A stretch of 64,000 nucleotides of DNA from Flavobacterium columnare NBRC 100251 = ATCC 23463 (GCF_002530675.1 NZ_PCMX01000018.1:1-64000); one strand, 5' to 3'; shown: positions 7,579 to 17,324, numbered from the stretch's first letter. Numbers and translations are program-made. Notes: generated by a model from the sequence alone, not told the origin.

Positions 7579-10503
7579 TTATTTCAGTGCTTTATATAAA
7601 ATCTCTACTGGATGCTGCGCTTGCCTACCAGTTCCATCTGCAATTTGATGACGACAGCTTGTTCCTGATGCCGAAATAATTGTTTCTTTTGATTCTTGGC
7701 GAATCGTTGGAAACAAAACCAATTCTCCGATATTCATTGAGATTTCGTAATGTTCTTTTTCATATCCAAATGAACCTGCCATACCACAGCAGCCACTTGG
7801 TATATTTAAAACTGTATAATTTTTAGGTAATGACAATATTTGTTTCAAGGGTACTAAGGAAGATAAGGCTTTTTGAAAACAGTGTCCGTGCATACGTACA
7901 CGTTCTTCTTTATCTGTAAAATGATCAGAAGTTATTTTTCCTTTTTCTATTTCTTGTGCTAAAAACTCTTCTATTAAAAAAGTTTTTTTAGCAATTTGTT
8001 TTGCTTTATTTTTTAAATCATTTCGACACAAATCGGGATATTCGTCTCTAAAGGTTAAGATAGCAGATGGTTCTATTCCTACTAAAACAGCCTCTTTAGG
8101 CAGCAAATCATATACTTTTTCTACATTTTTTTCGGCTATTTCACGGGCAATTTTTACCATTCCTTTCGATAAATAGGTTCTACCGCTGATTCCTATTGAT
8201 GGAACGATAACTTTATAACCTAATTTATTTAATAATTTAACAGCTGTTTGCCCAATAGTTACATCAAAATAATTTAAAAATTCATCACTATATAGATAAA
8301 CTTCTCCGTTTTCAAAAGTTCCTTCTTGATTAAATTTAGCTATCCATTTTTCAAAGGTTATTTTATACATTTCAGGAAGGGAGCGTTCTGTAGCAAATCC
8401 TGTTGTTTTCTTTACTAGGGTTCCTAAAAATCCTTTGGTTGACAAATTATACAAAAAGGGTACTTGAGCAAACATTTTGTTTACTCGTGGCGTATGACCT
8501 ATTAATTTAGAACGAAATTTTATTCCATTTTTATCATGATACTGTTGCAGGGCTTCTGCTTTTAACTTAGCCATATCTACATTTGAAGGACATTCTGATT
8601 TACATCCTTTACAACTCAAACATAAGTCTAAAACATCTATTATTTCTTCGTGATCAAATGGATTTATTTTTTTAGAATGTGTGATGGTTTCTCGTAAAAT
8701 ATTAGCTCTTGCTCTTGTGGTATGTTTTTCGTTACGAGTGGCCATATAACTAGGACACATGGTTCCTCCGCTTTTTTCGGTTTTACGACAATCTCCAGAA
8801 CCGTTACACATTTCTGCGGAACGCACAAATCCATTTAACTCTGAAAAGTCAAAATATGTTTCTGGCATTGGTGTTACTTGTCCTACTTGGTAACGCAACG
8901 AAGTATCCATGGGAGGTGTATTAACAATTTTACCTGGATTGAAAACTCCCCAAGGATCCCAGGTATTTTTTACTTGAATAAACATTTGATAAATATCTTC
9001 ACCTAACATGAATGGAATAAATTCGCCTCGTAACCGTCCATCTCCATGCTCTCCACTTAATGAACCTTTGTATTTTTTTACCAAATATGCAATATCTGTT
9101 GCTATCGTTCGGAACATATTTGTTCCTTCTTGTGTCTTCAGATCTATAATAGGACGCAAATGCAATTCGCCCGTAGCGGCATGCGCATAATGTACGCAAA
9201 ATAGATTCCTGCTTTCTAAAATTTTGTTGAATTCTTCAATAAAATCAGGCAAATCTTCTACAGCTACTGCCGTATCTTCTATCACGGCTACGGCTTTAGC
9301 ATCTCCTGGAATATTAGACAAAAGTCCTAAACCTGCTTTACGAAGATTCCATACTTTATTTGTATCTTCTCCATAAACAATTGGAAAATGATAACCTAAG
9401 CCTGCTGCTCGCATCTGCTCTTCCATTTTTTGAGCTGTTTCCTGAATTTCTTCTACTGTATCACGAAGAAATTCTACTACTAAAATAGCTTTAGGATCGC
9501 CTTGAACAAAGAAACGATTTTTACTTTGTTCTATATTTTCTTTGGTACAGTCTAGAATATAATGGTCGATTAACTCTACACTATCTGGATTGTATTCTAA
9601 TGCAATTAAATTAGCCTTTAAAGAAGCATTGATACTATCGCAGTGCACACACACCAAACCCGCTTTAGGTTTTAAGGCATCCACTAAGTTTAACTTGATT
9701 TCTGTAGCAAAAAATAGAGTTCCTTCCGAACCTGCAATGAGTTTACAGAAATTAAATTTTTCTTGAAAGTTTCCAAAAGGTGCTGTATCAGCTAATAAAT
9801 CTAAAGCATATCCTGTATTACGCCTTGGAATTGTTTTTTTGGGATAATTGGCATTAAACAATTCTTGGTTTACGGGGTTAGATAGTATTTCTTTGGCTTG
9901 CAAATAAATTTTTTGTTCTAATTCACTTACAACATTTATACCTTGACACTTAGCTTCAAACTCTTCATTGGTTAATTCTCCAAAAGTAACCTCATTCCCA
10001 TCTGCTAAATATCCTTTGATTTCTAATAAATGTTCACGAGTAGAACCATAGACGACTGAACGAGCACCACAAGCGTTATTCCCTACCATTCCTCCAATCA
10101 TACAACGATTACTGGTGGATGTCTCGGGTCCAAAAAATAAACCGTATTTTTTTAGATCTAAATTAAGTTCATCTCGAATGACTCCTGGTTGTACCCAGGC
10201 TGATTTTTCTTCTTTGTTGACACTTAAAATAGATGTAAATTTTTGGGATATATCTACCACAATACCTTGCCCAACGACTTGACCTGCTAAGGAAGTTCCT
10301 GCAGCGCGTGGTATAACACTTAGTTTATTTGTACGAGCAAAATCTATTATTTTCTTTATATCTTCTTTTGATTCTGGCACCGCAACAGCCATAGGCATTT
10401 CACGGTATGCACTAGCATCTGTGGCATACAGTGTACGCATGGTTGTATCATGGTATAACTTTCCTTGTAATGATTGTTCTAAAACATCTAATTTCATGCT
10501 CAC
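7579..10503 (-). CDS. YdiJ-like FAD/Fe-S dehydrogenase, probable D-2-hydroxyglutarate dehydrogenase
   Basis: A 974-residue fusion of a GlcD-like FAD part and a GlpC-like Fe-S part. The FAD-binding (PCMH) domain is near residues 35-250 (PRAAGTSLAGQVVG, NNACGARSVVYG), followed by the FAD-oxidase C-terminal domain (SGEHGDGRLRGEF). The Fe-S part has CNGSGDCRK...CP near 565, CLSCKGCKSECP near 630, and a CCG motif (SGCCGMAGSFGYE) near 900. The architecture matches the E. coli YdiJ family, now linked to D-2-hydroxyglutarate oxidation; D-lactate or another D-2-hydroxyacid is the alternative. It lies 78 bases after the fused SerB-SerA gene on the same strand, which favours D-2-hydroxyglutarate. Confidence 0.82.
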   Translation of the reverse strand: MSMKLDVLEQSLQGKLYHDTTMRTLYATDASAYREMPMAVAVPESKEDIKKIIDFARTNKLSVIPRAAGTSLAGQVVGQGIVVDISQKFTSILSVNKEEKSAWVQPGVIRDELNLDLKKYGLFFGPETSTSNRCMIGGMVGNNACGARSVVYGSTREHLLEIKGYLADGNEVTFGELTNEEFEAKCQGINVVSELEQKIYLQAKEILSNPVNQELFNANYPKKTIPRRNTGYALDLLADTAPFGNFQEKFNFCKLIAGSEGTLFFATEIKLNLVDALKPKAGLVCVHCDSINASLKANLIALEYNPDSVELIDHYILDCTKENIEQSKNRFFVQGDPKAILVVEFLRDTVEEIQETAQKMEEQMRAAGLGYHFPIVYGEDTNKVWNLRKAGLGLLSNIPGDAKAVAVIEDTAVAVEDLPDFIEEFNKILESRNLFCVHYAHAATGELHLRPIIDLKTQEGTNMFRTIATDIAYLVKKYKGSLSGEHGDGRLRGEFIPFMLGEDIYQMFIQVKNTWDPWGVFNPGKIVNTPPMDTSLRYQVGQVTPMPETYFDFSELNGFVRSAEMCNGSGDCRKTEKSGGTMCPSYMATRNEKHTTRARANILRETITHSKKINPFDHEEIIDVLDLCLSCKGCKSECPSNVDMAKLKAEALQQYHDKNGIKFRSKLIGHTPRVNKMFAQVPFLYNLSTKGFLGTLVKKTTGFATERSLPEMYKITFEKWIAKFNQEGTFENGEVYLYSDEFLNYFDVTIGQTAVKLLNKLGYKVIVPSIGISGRTYLSKGMVKIAREIAEKNVEKVYDLLPKEAVLVGIEPSAILTFRDEYPDLCRNDLKNKAKQIAKKTFLIEEFLAQEIEKGKITSDHFTDKEERVRMHGHCFQKALSSLVPLKQILSLPKNYTVLNIPSGCCGMAGSFGYEKEHYEISMNIGELVLFPTIRQESKETIISASGTSCRHQIADGTGRQAQHPVEILYKALK

Positions 10504-10581
10504 TTTTTAATTCTTTTTAAACAGAAATTTTTAATTTCTTTTGATACGTTATGTTTTTAATGATTAATACAAGATTCTATA

Positions 10582-12456
10582 TCATATTGTATTGGGTATC
10601 ATTTTTAATTGTTTTTCTAAATCTGGATCATAAAAACTATCTACATCTGTAATTACGTACCCTATTTGTTCATTTGTTTTTAAATATTGTCCTAAAATGT
10701 TGCAATTTGCATTGGAAAATATTGTATTAATTTGTGCCAATATCCCTTTGACGTTTTCGTGTATGTGCATTACTCGATGGGCATTATCAAATTCAGGTAA
10801 TTGAATTTCGGGCAAATTAACGCTTCCAAAAGTAGTTCCTGTATTGATATACTGTATTATTTTTCTTGACACATAATTTCCTATATCGTGTTGGGCTTCT
10901 TCTGTACTACCTCCTATATGTGGTGTTAGTATGACATTATCTCTTCCACGCAGGGCGGAGAGGAATACCTCATCATTATTTTTAGGTTCATAAGGAAAAA
11001 CATCTATAGCTGCCCCTCTTATCTTACCACTATCTAAATTAACAATTAGTGCATCCATATCTACTATATGTCCGCGGGACAAATTTAAGAATACTACTCC
11101 ATTTTTCATCGCACTAAATGCGTTTGCATCCATCAGTTGTTCATTATTTTCTCTTCCATCAACATGCAAAGACACCACATCTGCCACTGCCAACAGTTCT
11201 TGTAACGATGCGCATTTTTTAGCATTTCCTAAAGCTAGTTTATCTACCACATCATAAAAGTAGACTTGCATTCCTAGGGCTTCAGCTAAAATAGAAAGTT
11301 GAGATCCAATACTACCATATCCAACAATTCCTAATTTTTTCCCTCTAATTTCTACACTACCATTAGCCGACTTATCCCAAATTCCTTGGTGCATTTTTTG
11401 ACTTTTTTCAAAAGTAGCACGCATTAGCATGATCATTTCTCCTATTGCTAGTTCTACGACTGAACGTGTATTACTATAAGGGGCATTAAAAACAGCTATT
11501 CCTTTTTGACTACAAACTTGTAGGTTTACTTGATTGGTTCCTATACAAAAAGTACCAATTGCATGCAGTTTATGGGCGTTTTCTAAAACACGTGCTGATA
11601 CGGTTGTCTTAGAACGAATTCCGAGTATGGATACCTCCTTAATCTGTTCACACAACTCCTCTTCTGATAGTGATCCTTTTAAACTGGTAACTTGATACCC
11701 TTCGCGTTCGAATTGAGCAACTGCGTCTGGGTGAATGTTTTCTAATAGTAAGACTTGTATTCTATTCTTAGGATAAGAAACGGACGCTTTTACGGACAAA
11801 TCGTATAAGATCTCATCTAAAGAGGGAGCTACTTTTTCTGCTAAATCTAATACTACTTGACGTTTTATATTTTCGGTAAAAGCATAAAATTTAGATACTA
11901 CTCCGTATTGTAGTGTTTCGTAATCGGTATAGCCATCACCTATCATGATTACTTCTCCTTCTAACTTTAAGGATTGAATTTTTAATGCTTTTCCTTTATT
12001 TTCACACAGTTCTTCTTTTTCATCAAATCCTACTATATTTCCTTGATGATCAAAAACGAAGGTATTTGCTAATACATTTTCGGGTTTTATTCCAAACTCT
12101 TGGACAATAGGTACTATTATTTCTTTGAATCCGTTTGATATAACGTACACTTCTTCGCTGTGTAGTTTAAAGAAGTTTTTATTTTGAATAACAGATGTGG
12201 AAATTTTATCTTTTAATTTTTTTATTAATTCTTCTAGATGATCTCGATGTGCTTGTAATAAATGAATTCGTTTTGATAACGATTCTTTTAAGGTAATACG
12301 TCCTTCCATTCCTTGATTGGTTATTTCTTGAATGGTTTTTAGAACTGTTTCGGCTATAGGTGTTTCTCCATGAATAATAGTACACAATTCATCGAGTGCT
12401 TCTACTTGTATAAAAGTACTATCGAAATCGAAAATAAAGATTTTGCGTTGTGCCAT
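10582..12456 (-). CDS. Fused phosphoserine phosphatase - D-3-phosphoglycerate dehydrogenase (SerB-SerA)
   Basis: Residues 1 to about 225 form a HAD phosphatase of SerB type: motif I DFDST (Asp10, Asp12), SNGF as motif II, and MIGDGYTDYETL as motif IV. From about 235 on it is a D-2-hydroxyacid dehydrogenase of SerA type: Rossmann GIVGYGSIGSQL, SRGHIVD, and the C-terminal HIGGSTEEAQ with the catalytic histidine. An ACT-like regulatory domain ends the protein (about 550-624, IHENVKGILAQINTIF). It therefore carries the first and third steps of serine synthesis on one chain; the SerC aminotransferase is not in the window. Such fusions are known from Bacteroidota. SerA enzymes can also reduce 2-oxoglutarate to D-2-hydroxyglutarate, which fits the downstream gene. 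Confidence 0.9.
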   Translation of the reverse strand: MAQRKIFIFDFDSTFIQVEALDELCTIIHGETPIAETVLKTIQEITNQGMEGRITLKESLSKRIHLLQAHRDHLEELIKKLKDKISTSVIQNKNFFKLHSEEVYVISNGFKEIIVPIVQEFGIKPENVLANTFVFDHQGNIVGFDEKEELCENKGKALKIQSLKLEGEVIMIGDGYTDYETLQYGVVSKFYAFTENIKRQVVLDLAEKVAPSLDEILYDLSVKASVSYPKNRIQVLLLENIHPDAVAQFEREGYQVTSLKGSLSEEELCEQIKEVSILGIRSKTTVSARVLENAHKLHAIGTFCIGTNQVNLQVCSQKGIAVFNAPYSNTRSVVELAIGEMIMLMRATFEKSQKMHQGIWDKSANGSVEIRGKKLGIVGYGSIGSQLSILAEALGMQVYFYDVVDKLALGNAKKCASLQELLAVADVVSLHVDGRENNEQLMDANAFSAMKNGVVFLNLSRGHIVDMDALIVNLDSGKIRGAAIDVFPYEPKNNDEVFLSALRGRDNVILTPHIGGSTEEAQHDIGNYVSRKIIQYINTGTTFGSVNLPEIQLPEFDNAHRVMHIHENVKGILAQINTIFSNANCNILGQYLKTNEQIGYVITDVDSFYDPDLEKQLKMIPNTI

Positions 12457-12506
12457 AACAGATTTAGTGTATTTTAATAATTTGAAAACTAAATTAATAA
12501 AAGAAT

Positions 12507-13871
12507 TTACTTGGCTACAGAAACGATCTGAATTAATTCATCTAAATGTTTTAATTCGTACTTTTTCAAGATTTGAGGGTCTATATCTAAGTATTTTAAG
12601 ATTTGTTTATTTGCTGTATCCTTTTTATTGGATAACCGAACGCCTTTATTTTTTCTTTTGTCTTTTATGATGAATTGCTTAAAATCTAATGCAATATAAA
12701 ATTTTTGATTTTCATATACTATTTTTCTAAATACAGACCAATCGGGTCTTAATTCTTGTGCACTTTGTATCGTTTCAAAAATTTCAAAAACATCTTTATT
12801 AACTACATCAAAAGCAATGTAGGCATTGGATTCGTAATGATTTTCTATAATTACTTTTTCATCATATTTTCCATGAATAACATAGGGTTTCAAATCCGTA
12901 TCTAATGGTTTAAAGTAAATGTGTTGTTTACCAGTCTTAAAACTAGGGTCATCATTAAATCCTTTTACTAGATCAAAAGTCCCTATTCCCACAATATCTT
13001 CATGTCTACACAAGAAATATTCAGAACTTTTGTCAATATATTTCACTTCTTCATTTTGTTCTGAATCGGTCAAAACAGGGGAATAGTTCCTATTGATAAA
13101 ATGTCCCAAATGATAATTCTGTTGAAAAGCCTTTGTCGCTAAAAATTGCATTATTACTTCTTTTGGCAGTGTGTCATATACATAATTCACACCGTTTCGA
13201 ACGACTAATCGATCGATTTGCAAAGCTTCTGAAATCCTGAAGAAATCAGGATGTCCATAGGGAGCGGTATCTTCTATTGTGCAATAAGAAGCAATTAAAT
13301 TGCGATCTAAATCAAATAGGATGTATTTAATATAATTTAGTTGATAATTTTTACATTTTAGACTTTCTTGTTTCTGTTCAAAAAAACCAACTTTTTCTCC
13401 GTGAACGAGTAAGTCATTTGCTACGATTTTAAATTCTTTAGTACTTATGTTTTCTTCAATTGGTTTCGTTTCAACGGGTTCTAACTTTAATCTTTCTTCA
13501 TCTATTGTAAAAAGACGTTCTAAATCAAGTCCTTTTTGATTCAATACATGGTACTGACATAGCATCTTGATAAATTCTCTGGAACGACTAAAGGATTCTT
13601 CTAAAACTTTTAATCTTTTTACATCTGAGTAGTTAGGGCTAATCAATTCAAATTGAATTTCATTTATTTCTTTACAACCTCTACAAGGTATCATTTTCGC
13701 ATGAAGCATCAAATTATTATTCAGATCATATAGATCATATTTGAAGCGATTGGATATTACTTTTAGCTGAAGAACTGGAACGCCATCTATAGTTACTTTT
13801 TCGTTTTTTATTTGAATAGTTTGCGCGCCTGCTGTTAGAGAAATGAGCAATAAGAAAATTTTTTTAATCAT
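12507..13871 (-). CDS. Secreted protein of unknown function
   Basis: 454 residues with a short N-terminal signal peptide (MIKKIFLLLISLTAGAQ, cleavage likely after GAQ). The mature part is rich in beta-type and charged segments, with one CxxC (CRGCKE) near residue 62. I recognise no family. It is 50 bases upstream of serBA on the same strand and could be its co-transcribed leader gene. The terminator at 13907-13936 separates it from the DUF1338 gene. Confidence 0.6.
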   Translation of the reverse strand: MIKKIFLLLISLTAGAQTIQIKNEKVTIDGVPVLQLKVISNRFKYDLYDLNNNLMLHAKMIPCRGCKEINEIQFELISPNYSDVKRLKVLEESFSRSREFIKMLCQYHVLNQKGLDLERLFTIDEERLKLEPVETKPIEENISTKEFKIVANDLLVHGEKVGFFEQKQESLKCKNYQLNYIKYILFDLDRNLIASYCTIEDTAPYGHPDFFRISEALQIDRLVVRNGVNYVYDTLPKEVIMQFLATKAFQQNYHLGHFINRNYSPVLTDSEQNEEVKYIDKSSEYFLCRHEDIVGIGTFDLVKGFNDDPSFKTGKQHIYFKPLDTDLKPYVIHGKYDEKVIIENHYESNAYIAFDVVNKDVFEIFETIQSAQELRPDWSVFRKIVYENQKFYIALDFKQFIIKDKRKNKGVRLSNKKDTANKQILKYLDIDPQILKKYELKHLDELIQIVSVAK

Positions 13872-13906
13872 GCTAGTTTCTTTTAATTTTTTGTTTTAAA
13901 ACAAAA

Positions 13907-13936
13907 AGAGTTCTCTTATTTTCACAAGAGAACTCT
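13907..13936 (-). terminator. Terminator after the DUF1338 gene
   Basis: Perfect stem AGAGTTCTCTT / AAGAGAACTCT. On the minus strand it is followed by TTTTTGTTTT. It sits 22 bases past the DUF1338 stop codon. Confidence 0.88.
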
Positions 13937-13958
13937 GTATTATTTTTTATATAAAAAC

Positions 13959-14777
13959 TTATTTTGCTTCATTTTGAAGTTTCACGTCTGTACTTTCAAA
14001 AATTTTATCTGCTGAAGCAGCTATAAATCCTGAATAAAGCTCTCCATTAGCCATTGGATAACGCAACGCAAATTCATAATAGCAAGAAGGTATTTCTTTA
14101 GCTCCTTCATCAAAGTTTACTGTATATAAATCAGCTAATGTGCTTGATTGTTCTAATAGTTCAGCAGGAGTTCCCTTAATTTCACCACCAGAAGTATTTA
14201 ATTTCCAACCATTGTCTTTTAAAAATTGGTTTAAAGACTGTAATGTCGGAAATTGGGTTAAGGCATTCACATTAATTGTAAAGTGATTAGCTCGGAAACC
14301 ATAAATATACATCCACGCTGCATACTCTGACTCTTCCAATAAATTGGAATAGATTGCGTTAGAAGAATTATTCCATACAGCGCCACTTAAAATTAAATCT
14401 TCTTTTTGAAATACTGATTGGTCACAAGCATCTAAAGTTTCTTTTACTGTTTTTTGTAATGATTCTGAACATTTAGCTAATTCTAATTGTGAAATAAAAA
14501 CGCGTGGCGCGCTTTTATCTGTAGCGTGTTCATAATGTTTTGCAAATAATTTTTTAGATTCAAAAACATATTCGCCTTTTGGCTCATAACCTGCTTTTAA
14601 AAAAGGTTTTTCTAAAACCGAAATATCGACACGTTTATCATCGTATGTACGAATAGCAATATGGTCATTTCCTATTATTTCTCCTTCAGCAGCTAATAAT
14701 GCGTGAATTTTTTGAGCAGATGGAGTAATAGCGATGTATTGCTCCCATAATTTTGACAATAATTGATCTTTATCCAT
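13959..14777 (-). CDS. DUF1338 protein, 2-oxoadipate dioxygenase/decarboxylase (HglS) family
   Basis: The 272-residue sequence fits DUF1338, a metal-dependent VOC-fold family whose characterised member HglS turns 2-oxoadipate plus O2 into D-2-hydroxyglutarate in lysine catabolism. A candidate metal triad is visible: His39 (GNDHIAIRT), His165 (FRANHFTIN) and Glu235 (CYYEFALRYP). It is shorter than Pseudomonas HglS (about 460 residues), as are other Bacteroidota members. It has its own promoter and terminator and is divergent from an Lrp-type regulator. A D-2-hydroxyglutarate dehydrogenase candidate is encoded 3.5 kb away. The substrate is inferred, not shown. Confidence 0.8.
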   Translation of the reverse strand: MDKDQLLSKLWEQYIAITPSAQKIHALLAAEGEIIGNDHIAIRTYDDKRVDISVLEKPFLKAGYEPKGEYVFESKKLFAKHYEHATDKSAPRVFISQLELAKCSESLQKTVKETLDACDQSVFQKEDLILSGAVWNNSSNAIYSNLLEESEYAAWMYIYGFRANHFTINVNALTQFPTLQSLNQFLKDNGWKLNTSGGEIKGTPAELLEQSSTLADLYTVNFDEGAKEIPSCYYEFALRYPMANGELYSGFIAASADKIFESTDVKLQNEAK

Positions 14778-14802
14778 GGTGTTGTTTTCTTTTAATGTGA
14801 CA

Positions 14803-14834
14803 CAAAATTAGTATATTTATAAGTATATTTACAA
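14803..14834 (-). promoter_or_regulatory. Promoter of the DUF1338 gene, with AT-rich symmetry
   Basis: On the minus strand: TTG, 21 bases, TAATTTTG. The spacer holds an AT-rich near-palindrome (AAATATACTTATAAATATAC), a plausible site for the divergently encoded Lrp/AsnC protein. Confidence 0.65.
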
Positions 14835-14982
14835 CATCTAAGTAAATTTATTAAAATTTGACTTTTATAGACTCTTAATTGTGTTAATTTAACATTTTAA
14901 AAACAATATAAAATAGGCAAAAAGATCAATATTATTTTTTTACTTATTTTCTCATTAATACCAAACTTTAAAAAGAATAAAA

Positions 14983-15453
14983 ATGTCACAGGGGTTAAAT
15001 AAAATAATAGATTATATCAACAAAAAAATAATTGAAAAGCTAAGTTTAGATGGTCGTTTTGCCTATTCTGAATTGGCTAAGGAATTAAACATTTCTAATT
15101 CATTAGTTCACCAACGAATCAAGAAAATGCAAGAAGCAGGTATTATCAAAGGTTTTTCTATTAAGCTTGATGCAAAAGCTATGGGCTACGAAACTATTAC
15201 CTATACAGGAATTGCTACTAAAGAAGCTCGTTATTCTTATTCTATTGCTGAAAGACTAAAAGAGATTCCAGAAGTTGTAGAATGTCATTTTGTGTCTGGC
15301 AAATATGCTTTATTTTTAAAAATTGTAGCTACTAACAATGAAGAGTTTAGGAAAATTTTATACGAAAAAATTCATATTATTGAGGGTGTTGGAAGTACTG
15401 ATTCATTCATTTCTTTTGGCTCTGCATTTGAAAAAGAGATCCCTATACTTTAA
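14983..15453 (+). CDS. Lrp/AsnC family transcriptional regulator
   Basis: 156 residues: an N-terminal winged HTH (DGRFAYSELAKELNISNSLVHQRIKKMQEAGIIKG split as helices near residues 25-55) and a C-terminal RAM/effector domain (GYETITYTGIA, VVECHFVSGKYALFLKI, VGSTDSFISFG). The product probably binds DNA as an oligomer and senses an amino acid. It is divergent from the DUF1338 gene with about 200 bases between them, so that gene is the best candidate target. Confidence 0.9.
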   Translation: MSQGLNKIIDYINKKIIEKLSLDGRFAYSELAKELNISNSLVHQRIKKMQEAGIIKGFSIKLDAKAMGYETITYTGIATKEARYSYSIAERLKEIPEVVECHFVSGKYALFLKIVATNNEEFRKILYEKIHIIEGVGSTDSFISFGSAFEKEIPIL

Positions 15454-16047
15454 GCTTATCCTTTCTATTTTTGTATATCTGTTCATCGAATTTTAAAAAT
15501 TAAATAGGTAAATTCCTTTTATCTATTAGTGTTATTTTACTAGAATCCTAAAATTACTCAAACCTACTTTAATAAGTAGGTTTTACAAATAAAAAAGAAC
15601 ATCATATTCACTATACAACGCGTATAATTATCAAATCCAAATTACGCATTAGAGAATTTTAAAAAAAATATTGATTACCAATACTTTATTTTTTTAAGAA
15701 CTAGAATTGATAAAAATTAAAAATTTTTATTTCAATGAGTTGTAAAAATTAGTTTTTCTAATGCGTAATCTGGGGTAAAAAATACTTACTGACTCAATAA
15801 TGAAATGCTCCATTCAAAATTCAATAAATTTAAAATAAACTTCTTGTTTGAGTAAATAAAGTTTTTATTTCTCCTTATTTTTTCGACGTTTTTGTGATCA
15901 TAATAATTATTTTAGTATTCCCATGAAAAATAGTCTTTCATAAGACTACTGAAAATCTAGTTCTACTAGTCGTTTGGCAATATAACAACCAAAAACACTC
16001 TGTCAAATATTTTTTTGTAAATTTGAATCATCAAACCATTTGGAAAC
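15454..16047. other. Non-coding stretch with a MITE-like repeat and a small hairpin
   Basis: Contains repeat copy A (15634-15777), a perfect hairpin TAGTCTT-TCAT-AAGACTA at 15931-15948, and a TAAATTTG word about 20 bases before the Rpn gene that could be its -7 element. No coding region is seen. Confidence 0.5.
15634..15777. repeat. MITE-like repeat, copy A
   Basis: Ends are AAATCCAAATTACGCATTAG on the left and CTAATGCGTAATCTGGGG on the right, inverted to each other. The interior is AT-rich and diverged. It belongs to a family with copies at 18857, 33729, 51977, 55081 and 55341. Confidence 0.75.
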
Positions 16048-16908
16048 ATGAAGGCTAAATACATCAATCCGTTTACCGACTTTGGATTTAAAAAAATATT
16101 TGGGGAAGAAGCCAGCAAAAATTTGCTCATAGACTTCCTTAATACACTATTGCCTCAACACGACCAAATTAAAGAACTTTCTTTTAAAAACACCGAGCAA
16201 CTCGGAATTACCGACCTCGACAGAAAAGCCATATACGACATCTATTGCCAAAATGAAAAAGGCGAAAAATTTATCGTAGAACTACAAAAAGCAAAACAAA
16301 ATTTCTTTAAAGAACGAACCATTTATTACGCCACTTTTCCTATTAGAGAACAAGCCGAAAAAGGAGAATGGAACTATCACCTCAAATCCGTTTACTGCAT
16401 AGGTATTTTAGATTTTACTTTTGACGATTACGAATCTGAACCCGAAAAAAGCGAAGTCGTACACACCATTAAACTAAAAAACCAAAATGGAAAGGTTTTT
16501 TATGATAAACTGACCTATATTTATTTGGAAATGCCCAACTTTAAAAAACAGGAAACTGACTTAAACTCCCGTTTAGACAAGTGGTTGTATTTTATTAAAA
16601 ACCTAGAAGACTTCCAAAATATACCTACCATTTTCAAAGATGAGGTTTTTACTCAAGCCTTTGAAAAAGCCGAATTGGCTAATTTTGGACAATGGGAATT
16701 AGATAAATACGAAAGTAGTTTAAAAGTGTACAGAGACCTAAAAAGTATTATTGACACGGCTTTTGACGACGGTAAAGAAGAAGGAAAGATTCAAGGAAAA
16801 ATTGAAGAAAAAATTGAAATTGCTAAGCAAGCAAAAACGATGGGGCTTTCAATTCCTGATATAATAAAGCTAACTGGACTATCCGAAAAAGAAATCAACG
16901 AGCTATAA
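16048..16908 (+). CDS. Rpn-family recombination-promoting nuclease (PD-(D/E)XK transposase-like)
   Basis: 286 residues starting MKAKYINPFTDFGFKKIFGE, the hallmark of the Rpn/PD-(D/E)XK transposase-like family. The nuclease core is visible as YDIYCQNEKGEKFIVELQKA: Asp near 69 and ExQ near 81-83. The C-terminus has a charged helix and the repeating KIQGKIEEKIEIAKQ, and ends with a small helix-turn-helix-like tail (GLSIPDIIKLTGLSEKEI). Family members promote RecA-independent recombination. The stop codon is followed at once by an IS3-like end, so the gene sits in accessory DNA. Confidence 0.85.
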   Translation: MKAKYINPFTDFGFKKIFGEEASKNLLIDFLNTLLPQHDQIKELSFKNTEQLGITDLDRKAIYDIYCQNEKGEKFIVELQKAKQNFFKERTIYYATFPIREQAEKGEWNYHLKSVYCIGILDFTFDDYESEPEKSEVVHTIKLKNQNGKVFYDKLTYIYLEMPNFKKQETDLNSRLDKWLYFIKNLEDFQNIPTIFKDEVFTQAFEKAELANFGQWELDKYESSLKVYRDLKSIIDTAFDDGKEEGKIQGKIEEKIEIAKQAKTMGLSIPDIIKLTGLSEKEINEL

Positions 16909-16910
16909 AA

Positions 16911-16948
16911 GTGTACCCAAATGGTATCTAACTTTTTGGGGGCAATGC
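16911..16948 (-). mobile_element. Solo IS3-like terminal repeat, inverted
   Basis: CCCAAATGGTATCTAACTTTTTGGGGGCA is the inverse of the end at 18924-18963 with one or two mismatches. No transposase is attached. Confidence 0.7.
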
Positions 16949-17324
16949 AATCCTCTGGCACACATTTTTATTACAGGAGACATTACTCTTCTTCTTATTA
17001 TAAAATTTAAAATTATTTTATCTGTAAATTTTTCAATGTATAATTGTGGTTAAAACCTTTTATTTTATTTCTCTTATTTTTATTTTTTTTGAGGCCATGC
17101 CAATCATTTTAATATTTTTACAAAATAGCGTTTGATCCCCCCTTCTAAGGTTTTTGTTGACAAACGTCTACTTTATTACATTTCAGCTTAATTGAAATTT
17201 GATTTTGTACTTACAAACTACTATCTTTAATAAGAACAAAAAGCTAACGGGTTCTGCCATCATCACTAAGACGACAGAACATTGATAAAGATTTAACCGT
17301 ATTTTTTCACCTTAAACAAAAAAA
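16949..17324. other. Intergenic stretch upstream of the beta-helix gene
   Basis: AT-rich DNA. The only structure seen is GTTCTG..CAGAAC around 17250-17280, a weak inverted repeat. No gene is apparent. Confidence 0.4.

Noticed and set aside
16048-16908. Rpn nuclease with the beta-helix gene as a defence system
   Set aside because: The genes are separated by an IS end and about 400 non-coding bases and share no signal; mobile debris is the simpler reading.
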